Source of the DNA: Chamaecyparis obtusa
Taxonomy: Eukaryota > Streptophyta > Pinopsida > Cupressales > Cupressaceae
Reading direction: 5' to 3'
Assembly (NCBI GenBank): GCA_027943335.1
Contig: BSBK01005650.1
Span: forward strand, 1,060,001-1,124,000
DNA length: 64,000 nucleotides
Shown here: in pieces, positions 22,854 to 33,639 of the stretch
Position numbering within the stretch: the stretch's first letter is position 1
Layout: every line of letters starts with the position of its first letter
Made by a program: the position numbers and the translations under genes
Notes under the pieces: model-generated
What the model saw: the letters and a program-made list of their open reading frames with translations, nothing else
Told to the model about the DNA's origin: nothing
The model's database searches: none

Positions 22854-25147
22854 ATGTCGAGGAGAGAATAACTTCAAGCGATGTGCATGGAGCTCCTAAG
22901 ATAGTGCCTAGCTACCAGACAGACGCTTCCCGAGGTGAGCTTTTGTTTTTTATTTCTATATTTCACAAATTCTTGATTTCTATAGGCAAGGTTGACCCTG
23001 ACCCTTAAAGGTTGACCTTGGCCCAATTATGTTGACCTTGACCCAAAAAGGTTGACATGGACTGGAAGGTCTCCACCTTGTTTGGGGTGAGGTTGAACTT
23101 GACCCAAAAAGGTTGATCCTGACCTAGGAAAGTCAACCTTGACCCAGGAAGGTCATCCTTGACCTAATCAAGTTAGATTTACAATTTTCATGTTGTAGAA
23201 TGCTGATATGATGTTTTTTTACACTTACAAGACCTGGTTCATCTCCAAAAGCATCCCTTTGGAGGGTTACTAGCAGTGATCAGAGAGAAACTATCTCAGC
23301 TGAGTGAGGATGAGATGCAATTACTGAGAGACGTAGGGTTGTACTAGGTGATAGACCTACCATAGATTAGACTTCACTAAGCCATGTTATCAGCTCTGAT
23401 AGAGAGATGGGATGAGGATACATGCTCCTTTCATCTTCCCTTAGGTGAGATCATTGTGCCACTAGAGGATGTCTACATAATCTTGTGGCTTCTGGTTCAA
23501 GGTGAGCCTATCAGACCGAGAGCACAAGAAGTTTCTAAGGAGATCCATCTAGATGTAGAGTATTGTTTGGGATGGGTTCCACATATGCGAACTCGATCAG
23601 ATCAGATTGCTTTATCATCCATACTGGTAGGCCCTACACCTTTAGTACGGAGAGTGATGCTATGTATATTGTCCTTGGTTGTGGTACCCAACATAAAGGG
23701 TACATTCTTTTGTGCACTTTTCACCCATCTTGTACAGAGGATGGAGTGTGATAGGATTTTCTACTCGTGGGGTCGCAGTATGTTGGCCCAGCTATACCAA
23801 GAGCTATGTTAGCTGGTGAGATATCAGAGAGAGAGTCTTTCACTATGTACGCTTTTGCAGATTTGGTCATTTGAGCATTTCACATGTACATGACCATAGG
23901 GTGTTCCAGTGATGGTAGATGCTAGCACACCGAGAGGCTTTTCTTATCCTCTGAGAGATGTCTGGTAGTTCAAAGATATCCTCTATTGGAGGGTATGTCT
24001 AGACCGCATTCTAGGCATAGATGTGATATGGAGACCCTTCTTCTGGATGATAGAGTGGCCTGATACATGACACTAGATGAGACATTCACAATGGTGCAAG
24101 ATACTAGAGGGTCATCGGAGTCACATAGTGATGCCATACTACTATGATTGAGTGATGAGATAGTTTAGCCTTTTATAGGGAGTCCCCAGAGTGGTACCTC
24201 ATTATGCACATTTGATGAGGTACTATTAGAGACCCGGCGCCATACACTGACCATCAATAGAAGACATAGTAGACAGTGATGTAGATGAGAAAGAGGATAT
24301 AGAGGTACCATCAAATGTGGCCTACTCAAACATGATCTGAGACTACATCAGGTATTGGATTCTGAAGGGAATCCACTGCATCTTCCCTAAGGATTATCCC
24401 ACAGGTGATCCAGACCTTTCAGAGAGGACACACCAGGGTAGTGGCATAGCAGAGGAGGATGAGGATCACAAAGATGAGGAGGATCCCATCTTAGAGGGAG
24501 ACCCCAGGGAGGGGGAAAGAGCAAAGGAGATGCTCCTAGTTGGTGATACTGGTGTAGATGTGCACATTTTTCATGCATCACCACTGAGATCATGACGACC
24601 TCCATGAGCCCATACAAAGACACCACCGCTAAGACCTAGATAGAGCAAGTGTGGAGAGAGTAGTCACTCCATGCCCCCACCATATAGATCCTTTGGTGAC
24701 ACCTAGGAGGGAGATCCGGGGATGGAATATGAAATTGATTGAAAATGTAACTTAATTTGTGAGAAAAGAGCATTAAATTGATAAATATGTTTCCATTTTG
24801 TAGCTAGCATAGCGGAGTGGAGGATTTTTGTATCCAAGGTTCTAAAGGATACATGTATATCCTATCGACTACTAGTCAGTGAGTGAGAGTCTTCCATTGG
24901 TCACAGAGATCCCGACAGGCATGCCAATATCTTTGCATGTGTCCAACGAGAGCTGAGATTGTGCAAAGAAAGAGAAGATAAATTGATGGACAAGCTACAG
25001 AGGGCCAAAGAGTGCATGTGTGATATGAGCATATCAAGGAGCCACTCACAGAATACCGGTCATAGATCTAGTGCTTCTCATCATAGATCAAAGAGATCTA
25101 GGATTCATCGACCATCAGAGCATATAGATAGACAGAGTGATAGATAG
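22854..25147 (+). pseudogene. Antisense gene of element B, plant-mobile-domain-like
   Basis: On the strand opposite to pol, an ATG at 22854 opens a short exon (to 22934, GAG followed by GTGAGC). A candidate intron follows, and a second exon from about 23231. That exon reads HPFGGLLAVIREKLSQLSED, then SALIERWDEDTCSFHLPLGE and IIVPLEDVYIILWLLVQGEP, the pattern of the plant mobile domain (PMD) found in transposon-derived proteins. The open core is 23384-23812. The C-terminal end (24959-25147) is a basic Ser/Arg/His-rich tail after an acidic stretch near 24450. Stops at Gln codons (TAG, TAA) show decay, and the exon phases do not match exactly. It is probably a captured gene carried by the lineage. 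Confidence 0.6.
22982..23172 (+). repeat. GGTTGACCTTGACCC minisatellite in the candidate intron of the antisense gene
   Basis: About ten variants of a 14-30 base unit with GGTTGACC or CCTTGACC cores. The same words occur in the LTRs of this element. Confidence 0.7.
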
Positions 25148-25389
25148 GGCCATGGGCCACATATGTATCAAAACTGAAAAGATTTTTATGAATGAAAAGC
25201 TTTCTCTACTAATTAGTTCTATGTTTGATTACTATATTTTCATAAATATAAAACTTAATAGAAAGAAAGAAGGTTCATAAATGTATTCAAATGTAATTTT
25301 ACTGAAACTACATAACCTATAAAACAAACATAATTATTTTATAAGGAATACATAAATACGCAAAGAAAGAAAGAAAGAAATTAAGGATA

Positions 25390-26655
25390 ATAACGTTTAA
25401 GATGCCTAATATTGATTGGTTCCTTAAGAGAAACACCATCCATATCAACAATTTTATAAGCACCTGAACCAAAGTTTTCAATCACAATAAAAGGTCCAAG
25501 CCAATTAGGGCTAAACTTTCCTTTTTCACCAAGTAGAGCATTCACATTTCATTGATTTTCGTATAAGACTAGATCACCAACTGAAAATTTTCATTCAATA
25601 ACCTTATGAATATATTGCTTCTGAAGAGTTTTATGATAAGCTTTTATATGTTCCAAAGCATGTATTCATTGTTCATCCAACATTTCTAATTCTTGTAAGC
25701 GTTGTTCTCTAAATGTATCCTTGTTGATTATGCCATGAAATGAAACACGTAAAGAAGGTATCTCTAATTCCAAAGGCATAATAGCATCATTACCATAGAC
25801 AAGATTGTAAGGAGAAGTACCTGTAGCAATATGAACACTAGTTCTATAAGCCCATAAAGCATAGGTCAATTGGGTATGCCAATCTTTCGCATGCTTGTTA
25901 ACTATTTTTCTCAAAATTTGTTCAATGATTTTATTCGATGCTTCAACTTGACCATTAGATTGAGGATAATAAGGAGTTAAAAATCTATGGTGGATTTGAT
26001 CTTTCTCCAAGAATTTCATGACTTCTTTGTTCTTAAAAGAGGTACCATTATCCGAAATTATCATCGAAGGAATACCAAATCGTATTATAATATTGTTAAG
26101 GATGAAATCACAAATAACATCTATGGTTGTCAAACAAAGAGGGATAGCTTCTACCCACTTTGTAAAGTGATATGTAGCAATCATGATGTACGTATGTCCT
26201 TGAGAAGAAGCTGGTGAGATTTTTCCAATAAGGTCAAAACCCCAAATACTAAAACACCATGGAGAAACTTGATTACAAAGCTCACGAGCAAAAGCATGAA
26301 TCAAATTACTATGTTGTTGACATTGAGGACATTTCTTAACAAACATGAAATAATCTTGTTCCATTGTTTGCCAATAAAATCCCATTCTAAGAAGTTTATT
26401 AACCAGAGATTTTCCACCAAAATATCCCCCACAAGAACTAGAATGAGCTTCTGCCAAAGCTACCAGAATTTTGATTCTATTAAAACATCTTAATAGTAAA
26501 CCTTCATAAGAATGTTTGTAAAGAGTGTCTCCTAAAATGATGTAACGTGTTGCAAGATTCCTAATACAATTACATGTGTTCCTTATTGCTAATTCAGGAA
26601 AAGTACCGTCTTTCAAAAATTGAAAGATATGAGAATACCATTCATCCAAATGCAA
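25390..26655 (-). pseudogene. Element B integrase
   Basis: The main open piece (25666-26655, 329 residues) holds the zinc region (EAHSSSCGGYFGG ... CPQCQQ), in which the second His of HHCC appears replaced, and the core with FDLIGKI, ISDNGTSFKNKE and NGQVEASNKIIEQI, so the D-D-E triad is intact. Towards 25390 the frame continues after a stop into LLGEKGKFSPNWLGPFIV and GAYKIVDMDG, the GPY/F-type C-terminus. It catalyses strand transfer of cDNA. It is the best preserved integrase in the window, but the stop before the C-terminal part and the zinc change argue against activity. Confidence 0.9.
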
Positions 26656-27723
26656 ATTAAAACAATCAGAGGTAATCTTATTAGAAATTGCAGGGTTTTT
26701 AAGAGTTTATATAGTAAATTGAAAATTTTCAACGTTATTTTCAAGGCAAACCAAAGAAGTTGCGCTCGCCATAGTGTCTGCATGTCGATTATCCTTCTTA
26801 GGTAAAGTTTGAATTGTATAAGAAGAGAATTGTGAAAGAACCTCAATAGCCAAATTTCTATACTGTGTCATTTTATCATTCTTAGTCTAATAACCTCCCT
26901 TAATTTATTCAACAATCAATTATGAATCTCCATAAATTTGCAAGTGTTTGATGTTAAGGGATGAAGTTGCTTGAAGGCCAGCTATTAGAGCTTCATATTC
27001 CACAATGTTATTAGTACAAGGAAAGGTTAATTTGTATGATAAAGGGATCAGTTTTTTTGTAGGAGGGATCAAGATAATACCGACACCAGAATCTGTCTTA
27101 CATCTAGACCCATCAAAGTATAGTTCCCAAACATCATCTTGTTGAATAGCTAGAATATTTTCATCAGGGAATTCTATTGAAGTAGAGCATGTATCAGAAT
27201 GAGGACAAGGAGCTTCGACCAAATAATCTATTAAAGCTTGTCCCTTAATTGACTTCTGAGAAATGAAATTAAGATCAAATTCTGTAAGTAACATCACCCA
27301 CTTTGCCAAACGGCCAGAGAGATCAATTTTTGAGAAAAGATGTTTCAAAGGATCAAATTTAACAATCACATTGACTTTAGCATTTAAAAGATAATGCTTG
27401 AGTTTTTGGAAAGCATAAACTACAACTAAGCATTGTCTTTCCAAATCTGTGTATCTTGTTTCATAATCAAGTAAAGTTTGACTAATGTAATACACGGGTC
27501 TTTCCTTACCTTCAGTATCATATTGAGCTAACAATGCACTGACTGCTTTCAAAGTGGCTAAAGTATACAAATGAAAGGGTTCATCAAATTTAGTCGGGTG
27601 CAAGATAGGAGGATTAGTGAGATAGATACTCCTTAAATTTCTCAAAGGATTGTTTACATTCATCATTCCAAGAGAAAGTGGTATCCTTTCTAAGAAAGGA
27701 AGTAAAAGGAATATTTCTATCAA
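26656..27723 (-). pseudogene. Element B tandem RNase H domains
   Basis: The open stretch 26920-27723 starts with the gypsy RNase H (DTEGKERPVYYISQTLLDYE, YTDLERQCLVVVYAFQKLKH, GRLAKWVMLLTEFDL). After a linker a second domain follows: WELYFDGSRCKTDSGVGIIL, NNIVEYEALIAGL and LQIYGDS, the archaeal-type RNase H with its D, E, D residues. This pair is a hallmark of Tat elements. The continuation to 26656 (KKDNRHADTMAS) has stops. The first domain is probably the connection-like remnant; the second does the degradation (family knowledge). Confidence 0.88.
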
Positions 27724-28908
27724 CTAAGTTGGAAACAAAGTGGTGAATAGCTTGAATTTTTCCTTGTAAACTTCGTAACTGATAAATATTCTCAGGAGGG
27801 GGCATATTAACAATAGGATCAATCTTTTCAGTATCTACTTCTATGCCTCACTTAGAGATTATAAATCCTAATAATTTAATAGAATCAACTCCCAAGACAC
27901 ATTTCTTAGGATTCAACCTCATGTTGTAACTTCTAATTCTTTCAAATATCTATTGTAAAATGGTAATATGATCTTCTCTTTGTATAGATTTTTCCAAGAT
28001 ATCATCCATGTAATCCTCAAGAATCTTATGAATGTAATCATGAAAAATTAAGGTCATAGCTTGTTGATAAGTTTCTCCGACATGTTTTAATCCAAAAGGC
28101 ATCATGACCCAACAAAATGTTCCCAAGGTGTTATAATTGTGGTTTTAAATTGATCTTCAGGAGGAATAAAGATTTGATTATAGCCCAAAAAACCATCCAT
28201 AAAAGATAATAAAGCATGGCCCATTGTTGAATCTACAATCATATCAATATTAGGTAACGGGAAATCATCTTTTAAGGATTCTTTGTTTAAGTCTCTAAAG
28301 TCAGTACACATCCTTATCTTGTTTTCTCCTTTTGAAATGGGTACAATATTTGAAATCTAGTCTGAATAATCAATAGGATGAATAAATCCATAATCCAATA
28401 ATCTTTCAATTTTAGACTTAACTAATAAAGCAATTCACAAATTCATCTTTCAAATTTTCTGCTTCACAAGTTTCACATTTGGTTTGAGAACAATGTTGTG
28501 AGTAACAATCTTAGAATCTATGCCTGACATATTCGAATATGTCCAAGCAAAAATGTCCTTAAATTCAAGTAAAAGGGAAACCAATTGATTGTGTTCATCC
28601 TGATTCAAACATTTCCCAATTTTTATCATCTTTTCAAAGTCAATTTCATCCATTTGAATATCAACAGTCTCAGTTATTAGAAAATAACTTTGTATCGGAG
28701 AATCCCTTGGTAAAGGAGAAATATTATGTTCATCATGTTCTCCAAAATAAGCATATGTACTTAAACAATAAGGCTTCCATCGTTTGTGATGAAACTTAGG
28801 TAAGTCCTCATAAACCCCTAAAAAATCCACTAAGGCTTCATATTCAGGAAAGATATCCAAAGTAGGTCTTTGATTAATGTCAAGGAGGAGTGGATTAACC
28901 AACTTCAA
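27614..28908 (-). pseudogene. Element B reverse transcriptase
   Basis: The N-terminal part (28450-28908) reads FAWTYSNMSGIDSKIVTHNI and LKPNVKLVKQK, standard just before RT in Tat elements. Then come NIVPISKGENKIRMCTDF and LLSFMDGFLGYNQIFIPPE (28102-28311), and the catalytic box EDYMDDILEKS at about 27999-28019, with both Asp residues kept. The thumb part, LRSLQGKIQAIHHFVSNL, is at 27614-27805. At least three frame breaks separate these pieces. RT copies element RNA into cDNA. Confidence 0.88.
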
Positions 28909-29207
28909 CTATCCCCCACAGATATGATTAACATTAAGAGGAAAAAGAGATGGTTGTCTATAAGGATTAAATCCTAATCCATATGTATGATCATAAATTT
29001 CATTATCCAAAGGCACTTGTATACCAGAACCATATCTATCAACCATATCAGATGGAGTCCAAGGAGAGGCGTATGTCACAATATCATAGCAATCAGGTTT
29101 TATTGTTTCAATTGTTTGTTCAATCGAGGCGGAAACAAAGTTACTTTTTAATTCCTCAAAAAGAAGGGAAGGAGTAAAAACTTATTTTTCAAATTCACTT
29201 TGTTGTT

Positions 29208-30071
29208 TCATAAATTCCAAATCAGAGACCTTATGTTCCAAACCAATTGATTGTGTTCATCAGGATTAAAGTCTAATGTTCCCCAATCATCCTGAGTCAA
29301 AGAAGAAGATGGAGCTTCAGGTTGTTTTATCTCGGGTTGTTTTTCAATCTCTTTGCTTGGTTGAATAGGCTCAGAGACTTTAATATATTCTGCATTTAGG
29401 AAAGGATTTGGTGCATCATCCGCATGTAATGTGTACATTAAGTTGTTATAAATGAACCTAACCTTGCGATGAAGAGTAGAAGGAATTGCATGCATAGTAT
29501 GTAACCAAGGTCTACCCAGAAGAAGGTTATAATTGAGAGGTCCAAGCATAACATGAATAGGTGTATTTAGAATAATAGGACCAACTTTAACAGGTAAGGT
29601 AATAATTCCCAAAGTTCCTTTTGCAATATTGTCAAATCCACGTATAGGGACATTATCAGGTTGAATAGTTGTGAGATCAGCCTTAATTTCTTTAAGCATA
29701 TCCATGCTACAAACATTAAGCCCAGATTCATTATCAATTAACGTTCTACGAATGATACACTGATTAATAGAAACAACAACCATAAGAGCATCATATTGAT
29801 TTTTCACCTCAAGAGAAGGTAAATTGTCATCAGTAAACACAATAAGAGGTACAAAAGGCATAGTATGCATGCATTCCAAAATATAATGAATGTTCTCTTG
29901 ATTAGGAGGCGAAGCAGGAAGAGTGGATAAAGCCTTTTGCAATGCCTCATGATATGTTGGGGAAGTTTGAAGTAATTCCCATAAAGATATCTTAGCAGGA
30001 GTAGCACGTAATTGGTCAACTAAGTCATACTCCTTAAAGGTAGAAGAAAACCTAGGAGCTTGAGGAAGCAC
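29208..30071 (-). pseudogene. Element B aspartic protease region
   Basis: A 287-residue open frame. The active-site strand appears as IRRTLIDNESGLNVCSMDML, where D-x-G-S/A is expected, so the catalytic core reads D-N-E-S-G and looks damaged. LNYNLLLGRPWLHTMHAIPS is the LGRPWxH signature of Tat-type proteases, followed by STLHRKVRFIYN. The N-terminal SLWELLQTSPTYHEALQKAL is the usual linker between gag and protease in this lineage. The Pro/Glu-rich C-terminus leads into RT. Confidence 0.85.
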
Positions 30072-30119
30072 AAGTTGAGAAGGTGGTAAAGAAACTAGAA
30101 TAGTAGGCTGAGGATTATT

Positions 30120-30479
30120 CTATGTGTGATAAGCATGTGAAATGGAATTTGTGTTATCAAAGAAATCCAAAGGATGTCTAGGTTTACCCTTAATTGTTAT
30201 TCGAGGATATCCTTTTACCGTCAACAAAGGTTTAGGATATATCATTTTAGGTTTATCAATGTTGCAAATAGTGAAACATGAAGGCAACCATTCACACACC
30301 CTATGGTAAAGGTTAATTGAAGAGGTTGTGGAGGAGAGTGAAATAGGAATAGGATCAATGGAGATCTCATTCGAACAATTTTCATCCTCACTTCCATGTA
30401 CCTCATGAAGGGATCTATCCTCTTGTACAATAAAAGCCTCATCAAAGTATTCAAAACAAAAATCATACATGTTGAACAC
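30120..30479 (-). CDS. N-terminal ORF of element B, between primer site and protease
   Basis: A 119-codon frame starting at an ATG 175 bases inside the primer site. It contains ISIDPIPISLSSTTSSINLY and KGYPRITIKGKPRHPLDFFD, and is separated from the protease frame by one stop. It takes the place of gag but shows no capsid block and no zinc knuckle. It may be the leftover pol linker after loss of gag, or the real start of the surviving polyprotein. No family recognised. Confidence 0.45.
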   Translation of the reverse strand: MFNMYDFCFEYFDEAFIVQEDRSLHEVHGSEDENCSNEISIDPIPISLSSTTSSINLYHRVCEWLPSCFTICNIDKPKMIYPKPLLTVKGYPRITIKGKPRHPLDFFDNTNSISHAYHT

Positions 30480-30653
30480 AAAGTAACTCTACAAGCATGA
30501 AAAAAAATGTAAATATTTTTATATTTTTAAATGAATTTTATGAATTTTTTTTTGTATTTTTGAAATATAAATGCAAGAGCATAAAAGAAATCTATTTTTA
30601 TAAACATGCAAGATCTAACACAAGATGCAAATCTAACACCAAAAATAAAGAGT

Positions 30654-30673
30654 TGTCATAAACGGGTTCACCA
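30654..30673 (-). other. Element B primer binding site
   Basis: The minus strand reads TGGTGAACCCGTTTATGACA, starting three bases inside the 5' LTR. The TGG start fits a tRNA 3' CCA end. I cannot name the tRNA; it is neither the iMet nor the Asp type used by other elements here. Confidence 0.6.
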
Positions 30674-31603
30674 AAATGTAATGGTGGAAATGTGGATGTA
30701 GGTAGGGTTTCTAACAAAGTACCTAATAGAGATCCTAAGTCCACATTCCCTGTAATACATATGAATTGATAACAATGTAAATCTGGAAATACTTGAAATT
30801 AGATAAGATAAAATACATACCTCATAAAACTGATCTGGAAAACCTATTTTCTGGTGTTTGTGTTTGGTTTTGGGAAATTCTGCAATCAGATCTGGGACAA
30901 GAAAATAGAGACGAAGAAAACCCAAAAATATTTTTCAATTCTGAGGAAGGTCGTCCTTGATCTAAATGCGGGGTAAGATCTTACCCTAGGGTACAATCTT
31001 ACCCCTAAAGGTTGTCCTTGACCTGCACTGGTCCAACGGAAATTTTGTTCACAAATCCTGGAAGTTTGGCGAAAAGGATACTCAGATCTACTCTGCAACT
31101 CCCTAAATAGCGACTGTAGATATCTGAAAATGGTATTTTTGGGGTGGCTATATAGGGTTTTGCCTTAGTCAAACCCCTATTTTGGTGATCTCCACCTCCA
31201 TGAATAGCTAGATGTAATAGAATGTGTGTGTGAATGTGTAATGCCAAGATCTAATCCTCTAGATTAAAACCCTAGAGTGAATGGATATGAGAAAGAAATG
31301 TATAAATTTGAACATGATGAGAAAGCTTACCAAGCCCCCAAGGCTAAAGTATTCTTACCAAACTCACAATCCTTAATTTCTACCCCATGATTGTATCTTT
31401 GAATGCTTGAATATTGAAAATGGTGGATCAAGGAAGAAGGAATCTTTCTTGCTCCAAAGAATGTCCACAATGGCTTGTCCACAAAATGCTTGATATCAAC
31501 AAGAACTTGATCTTCTATATCATCCTCTTGCAATCTTGCATCTTCACTTCACCATCACTTACTTGCTTCTCATGACTTGTTGAAATGAATGCAAAAGAGA
31601 GTG

Positions 31604-31611
31604 CTTATATA
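31604..31611 (-). promoter_or_regulatory. TATA box of the B 5' LTR
   Basis: TATATAAG on the minus strand, about 600 bases into the LTR from its U3 end. It is a plausible start signal for B transcription towards the primer site. Confidence 0.6.
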
Positions 31612-31815
31612 GAGATTTCAAGGTGAGGCTCCTCGGGCAATGTAAGGGCCCATAATTCAAATTTCACCTTGAATTATGGTCCAATCACAATAACCAACTA
31701 AGGAGGGAAAAAAATTAAATGAATTTCAAATTAAAACCCTTCCACATTTGAATCCGGAAGCCCGACATTGATTTCGGGGTCCTTTGGGACCAAAATTTGA
31801 AAAGGGGGATCAAAT

Positions 31816-31877
31816 CTTGAAAAAGGTCAAGGTTGACCTTGAATTTGACCTAGGTCAAAGTCAACCTCAACCTTGAC
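31816..31877. promoter_or_regulatory. TTGAC(C/T) array in the U3 region of the B 5' LTR
   Basis: Six TTGAC/GTCAA cores in about 60 bases, roughly 205 bases upstream of the TATA box. It is shorter by about one unit block than the array in the other LTR. Confidence 0.6.
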
Positions 31878-32216
31878 CTAGGGGTCCAGATCCAGTTAGT
31901 GTAGAGAATATGAGGTCCCGAGGATGCCCAGAGACTTAGAAATGATGACAGAACAAGTCAGAGTGCCAGAAAAGGACACAAAGGCCTATGATGAACATGA
32001 TGAAGGCTAGAAGGACCTATACCTAGATCCTACCTAGAAAATAGAACCATAGAGAAGGTAAATCAAGGAGGATCCTTGGGATCCTAACCCTAATTTCACC
32101 TAGAATGAAGAGATCAAGTGCAAATGCATCCTAAATGCAAGTCTATCATGATAAATGCACTAAAAGAGGGTGCTAAACCTATCAAGATGGAAGTTCTTCC
32201 ATTTTAAGATGATACA

Positions 32217-32631
32217 GATAGTATTAACTCTCAACACTTCATTATTATTGATTCAAGAACATAATATGACTGTATTCATGAAAACTGTAAAAACAAAGTA
32301 AAGATTACAATTTCTAAAAACTTGTAATGCTCTCTCCCTCTCACGTAGGAGTGGAGCTTTATTTAAAGGAAAAATCCATCTAACAACTAACTTCTCACAC
32401 CATAAAACAAGCGGAGACCTTATTATAAAGCTAGAAAATAGGAACAAGAACATCCAAAAAAAATAGGAAAGGAAGTGCCACAACAAGCACGAAGAACAAA
32501 TCTAGCCTTTCACCATTTCCTCTATTTCCTAGCGAACAAAATAACTTCATTGACCTAATCTTCAGCTGCTTCCATCTTCATCTTCTAGAACTGAAACCTT
32601 AGCTATATTAATTCTCCCACTAATCAGTTCA
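32217..32631 (-). repeat. Element A 5' LTR, outer part
   Basis: Continues the A LTR beyond B. It matches 9105-9516 of the left LTR to the GTTCA end and is followed by the ctgta flank. Confidence 0.85.
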
Positions 32632-32636
32632 CTGTA

Positions 32637-33630
32637 GGACCGGGTCTAGTTATCCAGCACACATGCGCATTTACCTGGTCATTATTATTTACTACCCATG
32701 ATTTGCATCAAGGTGTTAAATCACAGACATCCAAGATAAAACCCAAAGACACACATACATACATTTCCATTCAAATAGCTAACTACCCATTTAAAACATA
32801 ATCACATATTTGTCATACTTAATTATAGTATTTATAGATATGTATGCGTGTTAAAGTCTTTAAAAATATAACAAGTGTCCACGAGGTTGCATGCCACCTA
32901 ATAACATAAAATAACAGAGTAGTTTTAGAGAAAGCTATGATAAAACACAAAATAGGGGATAGTAGGAACTATCCTAGGGTTTCAAAATATGACATAAAAA
33001 TTTCCTATCAATCAGTAATGGTGCTCACTTTCAGTGATCTTCAATCAAGTGTAGCTCTCGTTAGAGATTTTGCTTCATCAATCTTGACCAATTTTGTCTT
33101 CGGTACTTCTCCAACATCACACAGTCTAGAAAACCTTTTCATTACTTCCTTGGTTATCAAATGACAATAATCAAGCCATAAGAAGATGTCACAAAATTGA
33201 CTAATTGCCATTCTCACCCAATCGTCATCTTTGTAGAAATTTGGAAATGTTTTGAAAACATGCAACTTCTTGTCTACCAAAACTTGAAATTTTGTCTTTA
33301 CTTTCTCATTGTCGGTTGACAATTTTGCTGCCCAAATGTTAGAAATTTTATCATGACCAAAATCTTCTAATTTGCACCTGATGTGAATACGGACATCCTC
33401 AATCAGGACAACACCATGTAGAGTTCAAGACAGACAGACAGACATACCATTCTCTGTTGAAATATGAGGGCATGGTTTAAACACTAGTCTTGGCTCATGA
33501 GATTCATCCATCAACACGAGAGTGAAACTTTCAACCATTAGAGAAGTAAATAAAACACCACCTTCAAACTCATTGAGAAATTCTAAAAACCCTTCTAGTA
33601 AATCCTAGCTCTCCTTTGTTGCATCTTAGC
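32637..33630 (-). pseudogene. Element D unknown ORF, N-terminal part, with a possible intron
   Basis: The segment at 33029-33630 reads GGVLFTSLMVESFTLVLMDE, RLVFKPCPHISTENGMSVCL, then the open piece 33041-33322 (FKTFPNFYKDDDWVRMAISQ, DIFLWLDYCHLITKEVMKRF). After LD-stop-RSLK the frame meets AA/GTGAGC, a donor-like site. 354 bases later GACCAG is followed by a frame in the same phase (VNAHVCWITRPGP) that continues across element A. So a phase-0 intron of 354 bases is possible, though an insertion is an alternative. No family recognised. Stops are a few TGA/TAG at likely Trp or Gln codons. Confidence 0.55.
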
Positions 33631-33639
33631 TCTTCAAAC

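Larger units (their letters stand above)
20685..32216 (-). mobile_element. Element B: Tat-like Ty3/gypsy retrotransposon with an antisense gene
   Basis: LTRs of about 1.55 kb (20685-22259 and 30677-32216) with TG...CA ends flank minus-strand protease, RT, RNase H, a second RNase H and integrase. Two RNase H domains, one of the archaeal-like type, are characteristic of the Tat lineage (established knowledge). Between integrase and the 3' LTR a gene lies on the opposite strand, also known from Tat relatives. No gag could be read between primer site and protease. It is inserted in the 5' LTR of A: the flanking text on both sides is continuous with A's other LTR. Flanks are cacag/gatag, an imperfect target duplication. 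Confidence 0.9.
30677..32216 (-). repeat. Element B 5' LTR
   Basis: 1540 bp, TGTAATGG to GATGATACA. It matches the 3' LTR and contains the TATA box at 31604-31611 and a TTGACC array at 31816-31877. Confidence 0.9.
8689..32631 (-). mobile_element. Element A: Athila-like Ty3/gypsy retrotransposon carrying nested C and B
   Basis: Direct repeats at 8689-9516 and at 20222-20684 plus 32217-32631 (split by B) are the LTRs. Between them, on the minus strand, lie gag, protease, RT, RNase H and integrase in gypsy order, then a long post-pol region with an unknown ORF. The primer site is of tRNA-Asp type, as in Athila elements (established for that lineage). Without C (about 2.3 kb) and B (11.5 kb) the element is about 10 kb, normal for Athila. 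Every domain is broken. It inserted into the unknown ORF of element D. Confidence 0.85.

Noticed and set aside
25362..25381. (AAAG)n run near the end of the B integrase
   Set aside because: Simple microsatellite; listed only to say that no feature is claimed.
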